Source: an uncultured Bacteroidales bacterium (GTDB lineage: Bacteria > Bacteroidota > Bacteroidia > Bacteroidales > F082). From it: DNA of 64,000 nt. The notes beneath the pieces were generated by a model. It did not search any database. It was not told the origin of the DNA and saw only the letters and a program-made list of their open reading frames with translations. The stretch spans positions 454,524 through 518,523 of the forward strand of contig CAJOHD010000001.1 in NCBI GenBank assembly GCA_905234275.1, in the 5' to 3' direction. Each line of letters begins with the position of its first letter. The first letter of the stretch is position 1. The translations under genes and the position numbers were made by a program. Below, one piece after another: positions 32,158 through 40,229 of this stretch.

Positions 32158-34049
32158 ATGAAATTTTTAAAAATAAAATTATTATTTGTATTGTTGATAG
32201 TTAGTTTTGCTGCTATGGCTCAAAATACCGACGCCAATATTTTCGGTCACGTTATTGATAAATATACAGGCGAGCATTTGCCTTACGTCAACGTGGTGGT
32301 AAAAGGGACGAAACTTGGCGCATCGACTGATGAAAGCGGACATTATTACATCACGAATTTGCCGGAAGGCAATCAGGTTGTTGAGGCATCCTGCGTAGGT
32401 TACAAGACGACGTCAATTGAGGTGGCGATTGTCAAAGGTCAGAGTCATGAGCTTAACATAGCGATTGAAGTCGACGCCCAGGTTATGAAGGATGTGGTGG
32501 TCTCAGCGAGCCGTGTCGAGGTGAATCGCAAGGAGGCGGCTGTGGTGGTTAATGTATTGAATCCTAAGGCTTTGGATAGGGTTAATGCTGTCAACCTCGC
32601 TGAAGGATTGAATTTCCAACCGGGATTGAGGGTGGAGAATACCTGTCAGAACTGTGGCGCTAACCAAGTTAGAATCAATGGTTTGGAAGGAAAATACTCT
32701 CAGATATTGATTGACAGCCGTCCGGTGTTCAGTGCATTGGCGGGTGTTTACGGCCTCGAGCAGATCCCTGTTTCAATGATTGACCGCATCAGTGTCAGGT
32801 GGCAGAGCAGGCCGAACATCATATCAACGGAGGTGGCTTGACTTACGATTTTCTTAGTAAAAACACGCGTTTCCATTTGTCGGCTTATGGCTCGTTGCAG
32901 GATATCCATCGTGACACATATTATGGCACTCAATATGATCTGAATGCATACGGAAACTCCACTGACTTCAGCTCGGTGCTTGGCACGCAGGCATCGTATA
33001 ACTTTGCCCATGTGATCTTCATGCCTTCAACGCTGATGGCTGGTGTCGAATGGACCACGAATCATCTCGTCGATGAGCAGCCGGCTTACAATCGTGAGGT
33101 AGACCAGCAGGCTAATGTGGCAAGCGCTTTTTTGCAAAATGAATGGAAAAACAAGATTTTCGGCTTCCTTCTTGGACTCCGTGTCGACAAGCACAGCATG
33201 ATGAACGACCCTGTTTTCAGCCCGAGAGCTAATGTGAGATGGGCTATAGTGCCTTCGGTCACCACAAGACTGAGCTATTCCTCGGGATTCCGCGCGCCTC
33301 AGGTCTTTGACGAGGACCTGCATATCATGGCAGTGGGAGGCGAGGTGTCGCTCATCACCTTAAGTCCTGATTTGAAGCCTGAATACAGCCACAGCTTTAG
33401 CGGCTCGGTAGGATGGGAGCATTATTTCGGACCGTTCTGTTTTGATATTATGGTTGAAGGATTCTACACCGTGTTGAACGACGTCTTCGTGCTTCGTCCT
33501 AACGGCTATGACGCTCAAGGAAACATGCTTCTCGAACGCTGCAACGGCTCTGGCGCTCATGTGGGTGGCGTGAACATCGAGACGCAGCTCGATTATGGCG
33601 ATTTTATACTGCAGCTTGGCTACACTTGGCAGCAGAGCCGTTATAACGAGCCTGAGCAATGGAGCGACGACCCTGATGTGGAGCCGCAGCGCCGCATGTT
33701 CCGCACCCCTGACAACTATGGCTACATCACCGGTATGTTCCCGATCACCGAGCGTTTCAAGACCTCGTTGTCGGCGGTCTACACCGGACCTATGCTGGTG
33801 CAGCATTACGCAGGTTATGTTGAGAAAGACTGTGAGAGAATCACGCCTTCATTCTTCGATATGGGTGTGAAGTTGACCTACGATATACCTTTGAGTCTAG
33901 GAACCACGTTGCAAATCAACGGTGGAGTGCAGAACATCTTCGACAGCTATCAGGACGACTTTGACCAAGGTGCTATGCGTGACGCAGGATATGTTTATGG
34001 CCCGACGTTCCCTCGCACATTCTTCGCCGGCTTGAAGCTGAGTCTGTAA
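32158..34049 (+). pseudogene. TonB-dependent receptor with internal deletion and frameshift
   Basis: The first frame (32158-32841) has a signal peptide, a carboxypeptidase-like beta domain (GHVIDKYTGEHLPYVNVVVKG) and the start of the plug (VVVSASRVEVNRKEAAVVVNV, then LEQIPVSMIDRISV), and then goes out of frame. The second frame, readable from about 32784 to 34049, resumes far into the barrel (VAEQAEHHINGGGLTYDF) and runs to the normal C-terminal strand (FPRTFFAGLKLSL). The end of the plug and the first barrel strands, perhaps 150-200 residues by comparison with related receptors, are missing. The join lies around CCGCATCAG near 32784-32793. This is either a real inactivating deletion or an assembly collapse. 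The substrate would have been a siderophore, cobalamin or similar. Confidence 0.8.
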
Positions 34050-34051
34050 AT

Positions 34052-34080
34052 AAAAAAGGTGACCGTTATTCACGGTCACC
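34052..34080 (-). terminator. Intrinsic terminator of hydG
   Basis: GGTGACCGT (34058-34066) pairs with ACGGTCACC (34072-34080) around a 5-base loop; on the minus strand six T residues follow (34052-34057). It also lies just after the receptor remnant on the plus strand. Confidence 0.7.
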
Positions 34081-34128
34081 CAAACATCATTCATTATATA
34101 ATCCAAATTGAAGTAAAATCTTTTTGAT

Positions 34129-34177
34129 TGGAGGAGATTTCTCCACTACGCTTCGCTCCGGTCGAAATGACGGGAGG
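34129..34177. repeat. GTCATTTCGA-family repeat, single arm
   Basis: GGAGGAGATTTCTCCACTACGC, shortened here, is followed by CTCCGGTCGAAATGACGGG. It is one arm of the family seen at 20971 and 52533, placed directly after the hydG stop codon. Confidence 0.7.
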
Positions 34178-34178
34178 A

Positions 34179-35633
34179 TTAGAAGTATAAATCTCTTTCA
34201 CCCTGTTTAATCCTCTCAATTCTCTTCTTGAGTTCATCAAGGAACTGCGGGTCGACGTTCTTGAAGTTGTTTTCTATGGTTTTCCAGCCTTTTGCGGCGA
34301 CTTCAGGTGTTGCGTAGTCAACGAGGTATTCGCTGAGGGTGAGGATGGCGTTAGGTGTGCAGTAGCGTTTGATGAAGCCTGGCACGCTGAACTCCATGAA
34401 ATGCTCGCCGGTTCTGCCCAAACGATAGCATGCTGTGCAGAAGCTCGGGATGAAGTCGTGGTCGAGGAGCTTATCGATGATCTCGCCCAAGGTGCGGTCG
34501 TCGCCGATCTTGAACTGCTCGCGGTGCAGGTTCTGGTCTTCCTGTTTGTCGCTGTTTTTCTCTTCTTCCTCGTGATGATATTTGTAGTCACCGATCTGCA
34601 GGTTGGTGCCGCCGTCGATCTGTGAGATGCCGTATTCAATGGCTTTTGCGCGGAAGTCGGCGTCCTCGCGTGCTGTCAGAATCATGCCGGTGTAAGGCAC
34701 TGCCAGACGGAAGATGGCGATAATCTTCTCAAAGGTGTCGTCGTCGACGAAATATTTCTTGTCGATGCTCAATCCCGATGCGTCTTTGATACGAGGGAAC
34801 GAGATGGTGTGAGGTCCTACGTTGAAGCAAGCCTCAAGGTGGTTGGTGTGGCGGATCATTGCTAAAACCTCGTAACGCCAGTCGTACAAGCCGAAGAGGA
34901 TACCCAGACCGTTGTCGTCGATGCCTGCCTGCTGGGCGCGGTCCATGGCGGTCAGACGATAGTTGTAGTCGCCTTTCTTGGTGTTGATTGGGTGATATTC
35001 ATTGTAAATCTCAGGGCAGTAGGTTTCCTGGAAGATCTGATATGTTCCGATGCCAGCCTCTTTCACTGTGCGGAAGCCTTCCACATCCAATGGAGCTGCA
35101 TTGATGTTCACGCGGCGGATTGAGCCTTTGCCTTTCTTGGTGTTATAAGTCACTTTCACGGTGTGGGCGATGTACTCTGGTGAGTATTTCGGGCTTTCAC
35201 CGTAAACGAGGATGAGTCGTTTCTGACCGTCGTCTTCCAGAGCCTCCACGTTGCGGACGAGCTCTTCATCGGTCAAAGTGGTGCGGATCTGTTCTTTGTT
35301 CGATGAGCGGAAACCGCAGTAGCTGCAGTTGTTCACGCAATAGTTGCCCACGTAGAGAGGGGCAAAGAGCACGATGCGGTTGCCGTAGATGCGGCGTTTC
35401 AACTCGCGAGCGCCTTCTTTGATTTCTTCGACAAGCTTAGGATCGGTGGTGTTGACCAAAACCGCTGTCTCTTCCATCGTCAGGCGGTTCTTGTTCAGTG
35501 ATTTCTCAATGATTTCGTGCACGCGCTCTGCTGTGCTCTTTGTGTTGTTGATGTAGTCCCAAATCTCTTCCGATGAGATAAACGGGCGGTTAGGCTCGTC
35601 TGGGATGCGACATTTTTCCGGATGAAATTGCAT
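34179..35633 (-). CDS. hydG: [FeFe] hydrogenase H-cluster radical SAM maturase HydG, 484 aa
   Basis: HydG cleaves tyrosine to give the CO and CN ligands and forms the Fe(CO)2CN-cysteine synthon. The radical SAM motif is CVNNCSYC (Cys99, Cys103, Cys106). The tyrosine-lyase barrel shows features shared with ThiH (VNINAAPLDVEGFRTVKEAGIGTYQIFQETY). The diagnostic C-terminal site for the auxiliary cluster with the dangler iron is FCTACYRLGRTGEHFMEF, with CxxC present. A charged insertion (HHEEEEKNSDKQEDQN) interrupts the region before this site. The gene has its own promoter and a leader of about 180 bases, so it can be regulated apart from hydF, which lies just upstream. Confidence 0.95.
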   Translation of the reverse strand: MQFHPEKCRIPDEPNRPFISSEEIWDYINNTKSTAERVHEIIEKSLNKNRLTMEETAVLVNTTDPKLVEEIKEGARELKRRIYGNRIVLFAPLYVGNYCVNNCSYCGFRSSNKEQIRTTLTDEELVRNVEALEDDGQKRLILVYGESPKYSPEYIAHTVKVTYNTKKGKGSIRRVNINAAPLDVEGFRTVKEAGIGTYQIFQETYCPEIYNEYHPINTKKGDYNYRLTAMDRAQQAGIDDNGLGILFGLYDWRYEVLAMIRHTNHLEACFNVGPHTISFPRIKDASGLSIDKKYFVDDDTFEKIIAIFRLAVPYTGMILTAREDADFRAKAIEYGISQIDGGTNLQIGDYKYHHEEEEKNSDKQEDQNLHREQFKIGDDRTLGEIIDKLLDHDFIPSFCTACYRLGRTGEHFMEFSVPGFIKRYCTPNAILTLSEYLVDYATPEVAAKGWKTIENNFKNVDPQFLDELKKRIERIKQGERDLYF

Positions 35634-35851
35634 ATTTTTAGCTTTTTATTTGTTATTTTTCCTTTTAAAACAACAAAATTCAGCTGAGAAATGACGTGTT
35701 TCAATTCCCTTGCCGTCGGATTTTTACCTCTTCCAGCTCTGACTTTTTATTCGTAAAGCCCTTAGTCTCAATAACTTATCTCGACCTTAGGTCATCTACA
35801 AACTATTGTTGGTTGGTTTTGCAAATATATATAATTTTCTGAAATGTTCAA
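35634..35851 (-). promoter_or_regulatory. hydG promoter and long leader
   Basis: On the minus strand TTG (35849-35851), a 19-base spacer and TATATTTG (35822-35829) form a good promoter starting right after the hydF stop. The transcript then runs about 180 bases before the hydG ATG. The leader has short complementary pieces (GACG/CGTC, a TCAGCTGA palindrome and GACCT/AGGTC), but I do not recognise a known riboswitch in it. Confidence 0.55.
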
Positions 35852-35856
35852 CTTTT

Positions 35857-37041
35857 TCAGAACATTTTTGTCACTCTTTCGAAAATGCCGTTCATGTAGG
35901 CTATTGCCATGCCGTAGTTGCTGATCGGGATGCCGTTTTCAACTGCCATGTTCGTGCGGTTGATGAGCTGTTTGCGTGTCGCCATGCAGCCGCCGCATTG
36001 AATGGCCATTGCGTATTGACGGATGTTTTCGATAGGGGTGAGGCCTGAAAGATAAGTGAATTCTATGTTCTTTCCTGTGAATTTCCTGATGAGATTCGGC
36101 AGTTTCACTCGTCCGATGTCGCCGCAGCTTATCTCGTGGGTGCATGACTCGAGCATGAGGATTTTGTCGCCGTCTTTGAGGTTCGACAGGTGAGGGGTGC
36201 CTTTCAGATAATTCTCGAAGTCGCCTCTCAGTCGGGCCAGGATGATGCTGAAGCTCGTGAGCATCACGTCTTTCGGCACAATCTCGTTGACGATCTTAAA
36301 CACCTGGGAGTCAGTGACTACGAGATTCGGACGCGGCATGTTTGATTCGAAATACTGTTTCAATGCTGTTTCTTTCAGCACCACGCAGATGCAGTCGTTG
36401 TCGAGCACGTCGCGTATTGCCATCACTTGAGGCAGAATCATACGGCCTTCAGGAGCCTCGTCGTCGATAGGGGTGACCAGAACCACCACGTCGCCAGGTT
36501 TTATTATGCCTCCGAGCAATGAAGCTTTTTTGTAGGCGCTTTCTGGAAAGGCTTTTTTCAGAGCTTCTTGAAGCACTTTTGCATCGTCTTTTAAGGCGCT
36601 GAATTCCAAGACTTTAGTGGAAAATTCTGCTTCAATCTGAGTCTTTAAGTTCTCTGAGATCTCGGTGATCTCCGACTTGTTATGTACTATTATAAATGGC
36701 ACCTCATGCTTCTTAAACTGTCCAATAATTTCTTTTTCCGGCTCCCCGAAATCTTCTCCAACAATCACCAAAATCGCGCAATCAATCTCTTTTAGCACCT
36801 GATAAGTCTTCTCCACGCGTTGTTTGCCGAGTTCGCTCATATCGTCGATGCCGGCGGTGTCGATCAGAATCACCGGGCCGATGCCGAAAATCTCTATTGA
36901 TTTCTTCACTGGGTCGGTGGTTGTTCCTGCCTGTTCCGACACTATCGCCATCTTTTGTCCCGTTAACTTGTTGATTATCGAGCTTTTGCCGTTATTCATG
37001 CGCCCGAAGATCCCGATATGAGGTTTTAAATCTTTAGCCAT
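35857..37041 (-). CDS. hydF: [FeFe] hydrogenase maturation GTPase HydF, 394 aa
   Basis: HydF is the scaffold that receives the 2Fe subcluster and delivers it to the hydrogenase. The N-terminal GTPase domain has Walker A GRMNNGKS (residues 13-20), a G2/G3 region with GTTTDPVKKSIEI and DTAGIDD, and NKSE as the base-recognition motif. A dimerisation domain follows. The C-terminal cluster-binding domain has the cysteines and histidine in LESCTHEISCGDIGRVKLP and IQCGGCMATRKQL. The ATG at 37041 follows a TATCTTTG box (minus strand, 37061-37068). hydG lies about 220 bases downstream. Confidence 0.95.
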   Translation of the reverse strand: MAKDLKPHIGIFGRMNNGKSSIINKLTGQKMAIVSEQAGTTTDPVKKSIEIFGIGPVILIDTAGIDDMSELGKQRVEKTYQVLKEIDCAILVIVGEDFGEPEKEIIGQFKKHEVPFIIVHNKSEITEISENLKTQIEAEFSTKVLEFSALKDDAKVLQEALKKAFPESAYKKASLLGGIIKPGDVVVLVTPIDDEAPEGRMILPQVMAIRDVLDNDCICVVLKETALKQYFESNMPRPNLVVTDSQVFKIVNEIVPKDVMLTSFSIILARLRGDFENYLKGTPHLSNLKDGDKILMLESCTHEISCGDIGRVKLPNLIRKFTGKNIEFTYLSGLTPIENIRQYAMAIQCGGCMATRKQLINRTNMAVENGIPISNYGMAIAYMNGIFERVTKMF

Positions 37042-37088
37042 TTTAAGAAAAATTGTTTTGCAAAGATAGTAAATTTTTTAATTGGTTT

Positions 37089-37254
37089 GTCATTTTGAGA
37101 TTCCTCGCTTCGCTCGGAATGACAGACCCTCTGGGGAAACAACTTGGCGCGGCTTGACGGTTCTAACTAATCAGTAGGTCCTCACATGCCGCGCCACGGT
37201 GATTAATTATAATGATATGTCATTCCGAACCCCGAAGGGGTGAGGAACCTCAAA
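37089..37254. repeat. Composite inverted repeat with a nested 9-bp hairpin
   Basis: The outer parts are two diverged arms: GTCATTTTGAGATTCCTCGC (37089 onwards, to 37123) and GTCATTCCGAACCCCGAAGG (37219 onwards, to 37254), the second continuing to GAGGAACCTCAAAT. Between them TGGCGCGGC (37145-37153) pairs perfectly with GCCGCGCCA (37188-37196). No coding frame of note. This fills most of the gap between hydF and the structured RNA. Confidence 0.7.
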
Positions 37255-37291
37255 TATTTCAAAAATTACTAATTTTATTAAAAATAATTAC

Positions 37292-37465
37292 TATCTTTGC
37301 ATCGACAAATGTGTCTCAACCTCGTGTTAAATCGCCAATTTTAATAAAGGTAAATACGAGACACAGACTGTGGTTCACATACGTGGGCTGCTAATCTGTG
37401 TGTATTTACAAGTGTTTGGCGATACTTCACGAGGCGCATGGATACAGTCCACGTTTCTTTTTTGT
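37292..37465 (+). ncRNA. Candidate structured RNA with nested helices and a pseudoknot
   Basis: A TATCTTTG box (37292-37299) is followed by a region with four nested helices: CCTCGTG/CACGAGG (37320-37326, 37428-37434), ATCGCCAA/TTGGCGAT (37331-37338, 37416-37423), GTAAATAC/GTATTTAC (37350-37357, 37402-37409) and ACACAGA/TCTGTGT (37361-37367, 37395-37401). In the apical loop CGTGGGCTG (37382-37390) can pair with CAGTCCACG (37445-37453), nine pairs with one G-U, outside the outer helix. TTTCTTTTTT follows at once. It could be a free-standing RNA of about 160 nt or a leader of the gene at 37504. I do not recognise a known family. Confidence 0.65.
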
Positions 37466-37503
37466 AAGAATTTATCATTGTTTAACATAAAAAGTATCGC
37501 CGT

Positions 37504-38304
37504 ATGAAAAGATTATTAGTAATTGCATTGATTAGCATGGTATTCGCTAATCCATCTTTCTCTCAAAAGACAATAACTTCAATAACAGAGAATTGTGTGT
37601 TTAAAGTTTTGGAAAATGAGGATGTTAGAACCATCCAATTTATTAATGCAGAAGGCAAAACCAAAAAATATTCTGTTGATGAAATTTCTGCCTTGTTACA
37701 GAAAGATGTCATAAAGTATTACAAACTATATAATAAATACAGCACAGAACTTCAAGTTAACGAGTTTAAGAAAACAGAAAGATATCAGGAATTGTACAAT
37801 TCTATGATGGAAGATTACAATATTGTAACAAAAGGGACTGGTTATTGGATGTTTAATCTGCGCTATAATAATCCGTATGATGTTAAAAATCGTTGCTTCA
37901 ATATCAAAATAGGCTTTGATGATTTATATAGGTATTCTGCTTCAGGTTATCTTTGCTTAAAAGAAGGTGTTGCACTAACATATCCATCAACATATCTATC
38001 AAGAACTCAACAGCAATCGAATTTAGCAACAAATGGAATTTTCAATTACAATATTGTCAAAACTACGACTATTCCTGAAGAAACGGCATTGAAGATTGAA
38101 AAGACATTGAGGGATCCTTATTGTAGCACAAGACTACTGCTTGTATTCAAACTCACGAAAGGAACAAAAGAAAAGAAATCAGCAGGTTATTATCAATTAA
38201 CACAAAATTTTGTTGTGGGAGAAACTATAGGTGCTTATCTTGTGAATGAAAAGACTGGTGAGGTGTATGCCGATATGTCAAGTATCTTCAAAAATAATTT
38301 GTAA
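37504..38304 (+). CDS. Secreted hypothetical protein, 266 aa
   Basis: A clear signal peptide (MKRLLVIALISMVFANPSFS) indicates export. The mature part is rich in Tyr, Asn and Lys, with YKLYNKYSTEL and RYNNPYDVKNRCFNIKIGFDDLYRY. It ends with a beta-rich stretch containing TQNFVVGETIGAYLVNEKTGEVYADM. I do not recognise a family. It lies 39 bases downstream of the T-run of the structured RNA, which may therefore be its leader. AT-rich codon use suggests accessory origin. Confidence 0.65.
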   Translation: MKRLLVIALISMVFANPSFSQKTITSITENCVFKVLENEDVRTIQFINAEGKTKKYSVDEISALLQKDVIKYYKLYNKYSTELQVNEFKKTERYQELYNSMMEDYNIVTKGTGYWMFNLRYNNPYDVKNRCFNIKIGFDDLYRYSASGYLCLKEGVALTYPSTYLSRTQQQSNLATNGIFNYNIVKTTTIPEETALKIEKTLRDPYCSTRLLLVFKLTKGTKEKKSAGYYQLTQNFVVGETIGAYLVNEKTGEVYADMSSIFKNNL

Positions 38305-38340
38305 TAATATCCATTTTAGAAGTATCTTGGAAAGGCTTTG

Positions 38341-38461
38341 CTCCCACGTCGCTCTGCGGTGCGGTGGGAGGGGCGGATCACAGCTTTAGCTCGGCTGCAG
38401 CGGGGCTCCGATTAATCGGGCCTTGATCTTTTGGTTCCTTTTCCATCAAGGGAAAAGGAAC
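38341..38461. repeat. Cluster of three hairpins
   Basis: CTCCCAC/GTGGGAG (38341-38370), the palindrome CCGATTAATCGG (38408-38419) and GTTCCTTTTCC/GGAAAAGGAAC (38434-38461, 11 bp, 6-base loop) follow each other in the gap between the secreted protein and hicB. The GC content is higher than the surroundings. I remember similar blocks as dispersed intergenic repeats in Bacteroidota. Confidence 0.65.
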
Positions 38462-38517
38462 AATAGATATCGCCCGCCAGGACGTAATAATTTAAATTTC
38501 TTTTATTTTTCTTTCAT

Positions 38518-38542
38518 ATATAACAAATTTGTTATATCTTTG
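38518..38542 (+). promoter_or_regulatory. 20-bp perfect palindrome overlapping the hicB promoter
   Basis: ATATAACAAATTTGTTATAT (38518-38537) is a perfect palindrome overlapping the TATCTTTG box at 38535-38542, just before the HicB start. A palindrome placed on the promoter is the usual arrangement for an autorepressing antitoxin. Confidence 0.7.
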
Positions 38543-38549
38543 CAGCGCT

Positions 38550-38957
38550 ATGAAAAAAGTTATCGCATTAATCGAAAAAGGTGAGGACGGACTGTTCGGA
38601 GTGCATGCTCCGGAACTGGAAAACGTCATCATCGGAAGTGGCGAAACCGTTGACGAAGCCAAAGAAGATTTCCTTGAAGGCTATCAGGAAATGGTTGAAA
38701 CTTATATCGACGACGGTAAGCCGGTTCCTGTGGAACTGAAAGACGTTGAATTTGAATACAGATACGACATTTCAGCATTTTACAATGCACATCCTTATCT
38801 GAATGTCAGCAAGTTGGCAAAACGTCTCAACATTAATTCATCGCTGATGCGTCAATACAAGCATGGACAGTATATCTCAGAGGAACAGGTGCTTCGAATT
38901 CAGGACGGAATCCGCTCTGTCGGCAGAGAACTGTCAACGATAACGTTGGTTAAGTAA
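38550..38957 (+). CDS. hicB: HicB-like antitoxin/regulator, 135 aa
   Basis: The N-terminal HicB fold is clear: MKKVIALIEKGEDGLFGVHAPELENVIIGSGETVDEAKEDFLEGYQEMVE, here in pieces of the degraded RNase H-like domain. The C-terminal 60 residues form a helix-turn-helix (VSKLAKRLNINSSLMRQYKHGQYISEEQVLRIQDGI) for DNA binding. HicB normally neutralises the small mRNA-cleaving toxin HicA. No HicA frame lies on either side, so this is an orphan that may regulate other genes. The start at 38550 follows the operator-promoter palindrome by 13 bases. Confidence 0.85.
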   Translation: MKKVIALIEKGEDGLFGVHAPELENVIIGSGETVDEAKEDFLEGYQEMVETYIDDGKPVPVELKDVEFEYRYDISAFYNAHPYLNVSKLAKRLNINSSLMRQYKHGQYISEEQVLRIQDGIRSVGRELSTITLVK

Positions 38958-39002
38958 TACGTTAGCTAAGTACAATTTTTTTACTGGTTTTTATTTTTTT
39001 TG

Positions 39003-39010
39003 TATCTTTG
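39003..39010 (+). promoter_or_regulatory. -7 box that fixes a TTG start
   Basis: TATCTTTG at 39003-39010 lies 16 bases before TTG 39027, the most likely initiation codon of the glycosyltransferase. An upstream TTG at 39000 would precede the promoter. Confidence 0.55.
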
Positions 39011-39026
39011 CAAAAAAGAATTTGCT

Positions 39027-40217
39027 TTGAAAATCGCTGTAAATACTCGATTGCTGTTGAAAGACAAACTCGAAGGAATCGGTTGGGTCGCCTACGAGAC
39101 GCTGAGCCGTATCGTAAAGGCACATCCCGACGACGAGTTTTACTTCCTCTTCGACCGCAAGCCCGACCCTAAGTTTATTTTTGCTGAAAACGTCAAGCCC
39201 GTCGTGCTTTTCCCACAGGCAAGACACCCGTTTTTATATATCATCTACTTCGAAATCTCAGTGTGTCGCGCTCTGCGCAGAATAAAACCCGACGTTTATC
39301 TGTCGACAGACGCATATCTTAGCTTAAGGTCGAAGACACCGCAAATCGCTGTGTTTCACGATATTAACTTCGAACATTTCCCGCAGGACTTCCCCAAACT
39401 GGCACTATGGCATTATAAGAAGTTCTTCCCGAAATTTGCTCATAAAGCCAAGAAAATCATAACGGTTTCGGAGTTCTCAAAGAAGGATATCATTGACAAT
39501 TATAAAGTTGAACCTGAAAAAATTGATGTCGTTTACAACGGCGCAAACGAAGGCTTTAAACCGCTTTCTGAAGAAGAGAAAATTAAGATAAGAAATAAAT
39601 ATACCTCTGGCTGTCAATACTTTATGTTTGTTGGCTCGCTGCATCCGCGCAAAAATCTGGCAAGGCTGTTCCCTGCGTTCGATATGTTCAAGGAACGCAC
39701 AGGCTCGGACGTTAAGTTGCTGATAGTGGGGGAGAAACGCTGGTGGACGGAGCCTATCCAGAAGGCTTATGAGGCTATGGGACATAAGGTTGACGTGGTG
39801 TTTGTGGGCCATCTGCAGATGGAAGAGCTGCATCGTGTGACGGCGGCGGCACTGGCATCGGTGTATGTCTCGTATTTTGAAGGCTTCGGCATCCCGATAG
39901 TGGAGGCGTACAAATGCGACGTGCCAGTCATCACGTCGAACGTCACCTCAATGCCTGAAGTGGCTGGCGATGCCGCACTTCTCGTCGACCCGTTCGACAC
40001 CGAATCGATAGCAGGCGCCTTGGAACTGGTGATGGATGAAAACATCCGTAACTCACTGATAGAGAAAGGACGCATCCGCCGAAACGATTTTTCATGGGAC
40101 AAAGCAGCTGAGCAGTGGTATAAGGTAATTTCGACAGGTTCATCCGTCATTTCGACCAGTTCATCTGTCATTTCGACCGAAGTGGAGAAATCTCCCTTAA
40201 ACAATGCTAACAATTAA
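39027..40217 (+). CDS. Glycosyltransferase family 4 type (GT-B fold), 396 aa
   Basis: This cytoplasmic or membrane-associated enzyme transfers a sugar from a nucleotide donor, probably in envelope polysaccharide synthesis. It starts KIAVNTRLLL and contains AVFHDINFEHFPQDFP, a strand-loop pattern KIITVSEFSKKDIIDNY, FVGSLHPRKNLARLFPAF and the donor-site E-x7-E region FEGFGIPIVEAYKCDVPVITS with MPEVAGDAALLVDP. Initiation is probably at TTG 39027. The last 25 residues (VISTGSSVISTSSSVISTEVEKS...) are encoded by three tandem units of a repeat element and are not part of the enzyme fold. Confidence 0.88.
   Translation: MKIAVNTRLLLKDKLEGIGWVAYETLSRIVKAHPDDEFYFLFDRKPDPKFIFAENVKPVVLFPQARHPFLYIIYFEISVCRALRRIKPDVYLSTDAYLSLRSKTPQIAVFHDINFEHFPQDFPKLALWHYKKFFPKFAHKAKKIITVSEFSKKDIIDNYKVEPEKIDVVYNGANEGFKPLSEEEKIKIRNKYTSGCQYFMFVGSLHPRKNLARLFPAFDMFKERTGSDVKLLIVGEKRWWTEPIQKAYEAMGHKVDVVFVGHLQMEELHRVTAAALASVYVSYFEGFGIPIVEAYKCDVPVITSNVTSMPEVAGDAALLVDPFDTESIAGALELVMDENIRNSLIEKGRIRRNDFSWDKAAEQWYKVISTGSSVISTSSSVISTEVEKSPLNNANN
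40125..40197. repeat. Three tandem 21-bp units of the GTCATTTCGA family inside a gene
   Basis: GTAATTTCGACAGGTTCATC, GTCATTTCGACCAGTTCATC and GTCATTTCGACCGAAGTGGA start at 40125, 40146 and 40167. They encode VISTGSS, VISTSSS and VISTEVEKS at the C-terminus of the glycosyltransferase. Confidence 0.85.
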
Positions 40218-40229
40218 AAACTAAAAAAT

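Noticed and set aside
35690..35740. A stretch starting GTTTCAATTCCCTTGCCG that looks like a CRISPR repeat
   Set aside because: It occurs once only, with no spacing pattern and no cas gene; it belongs to the hydG leader on the other strand.
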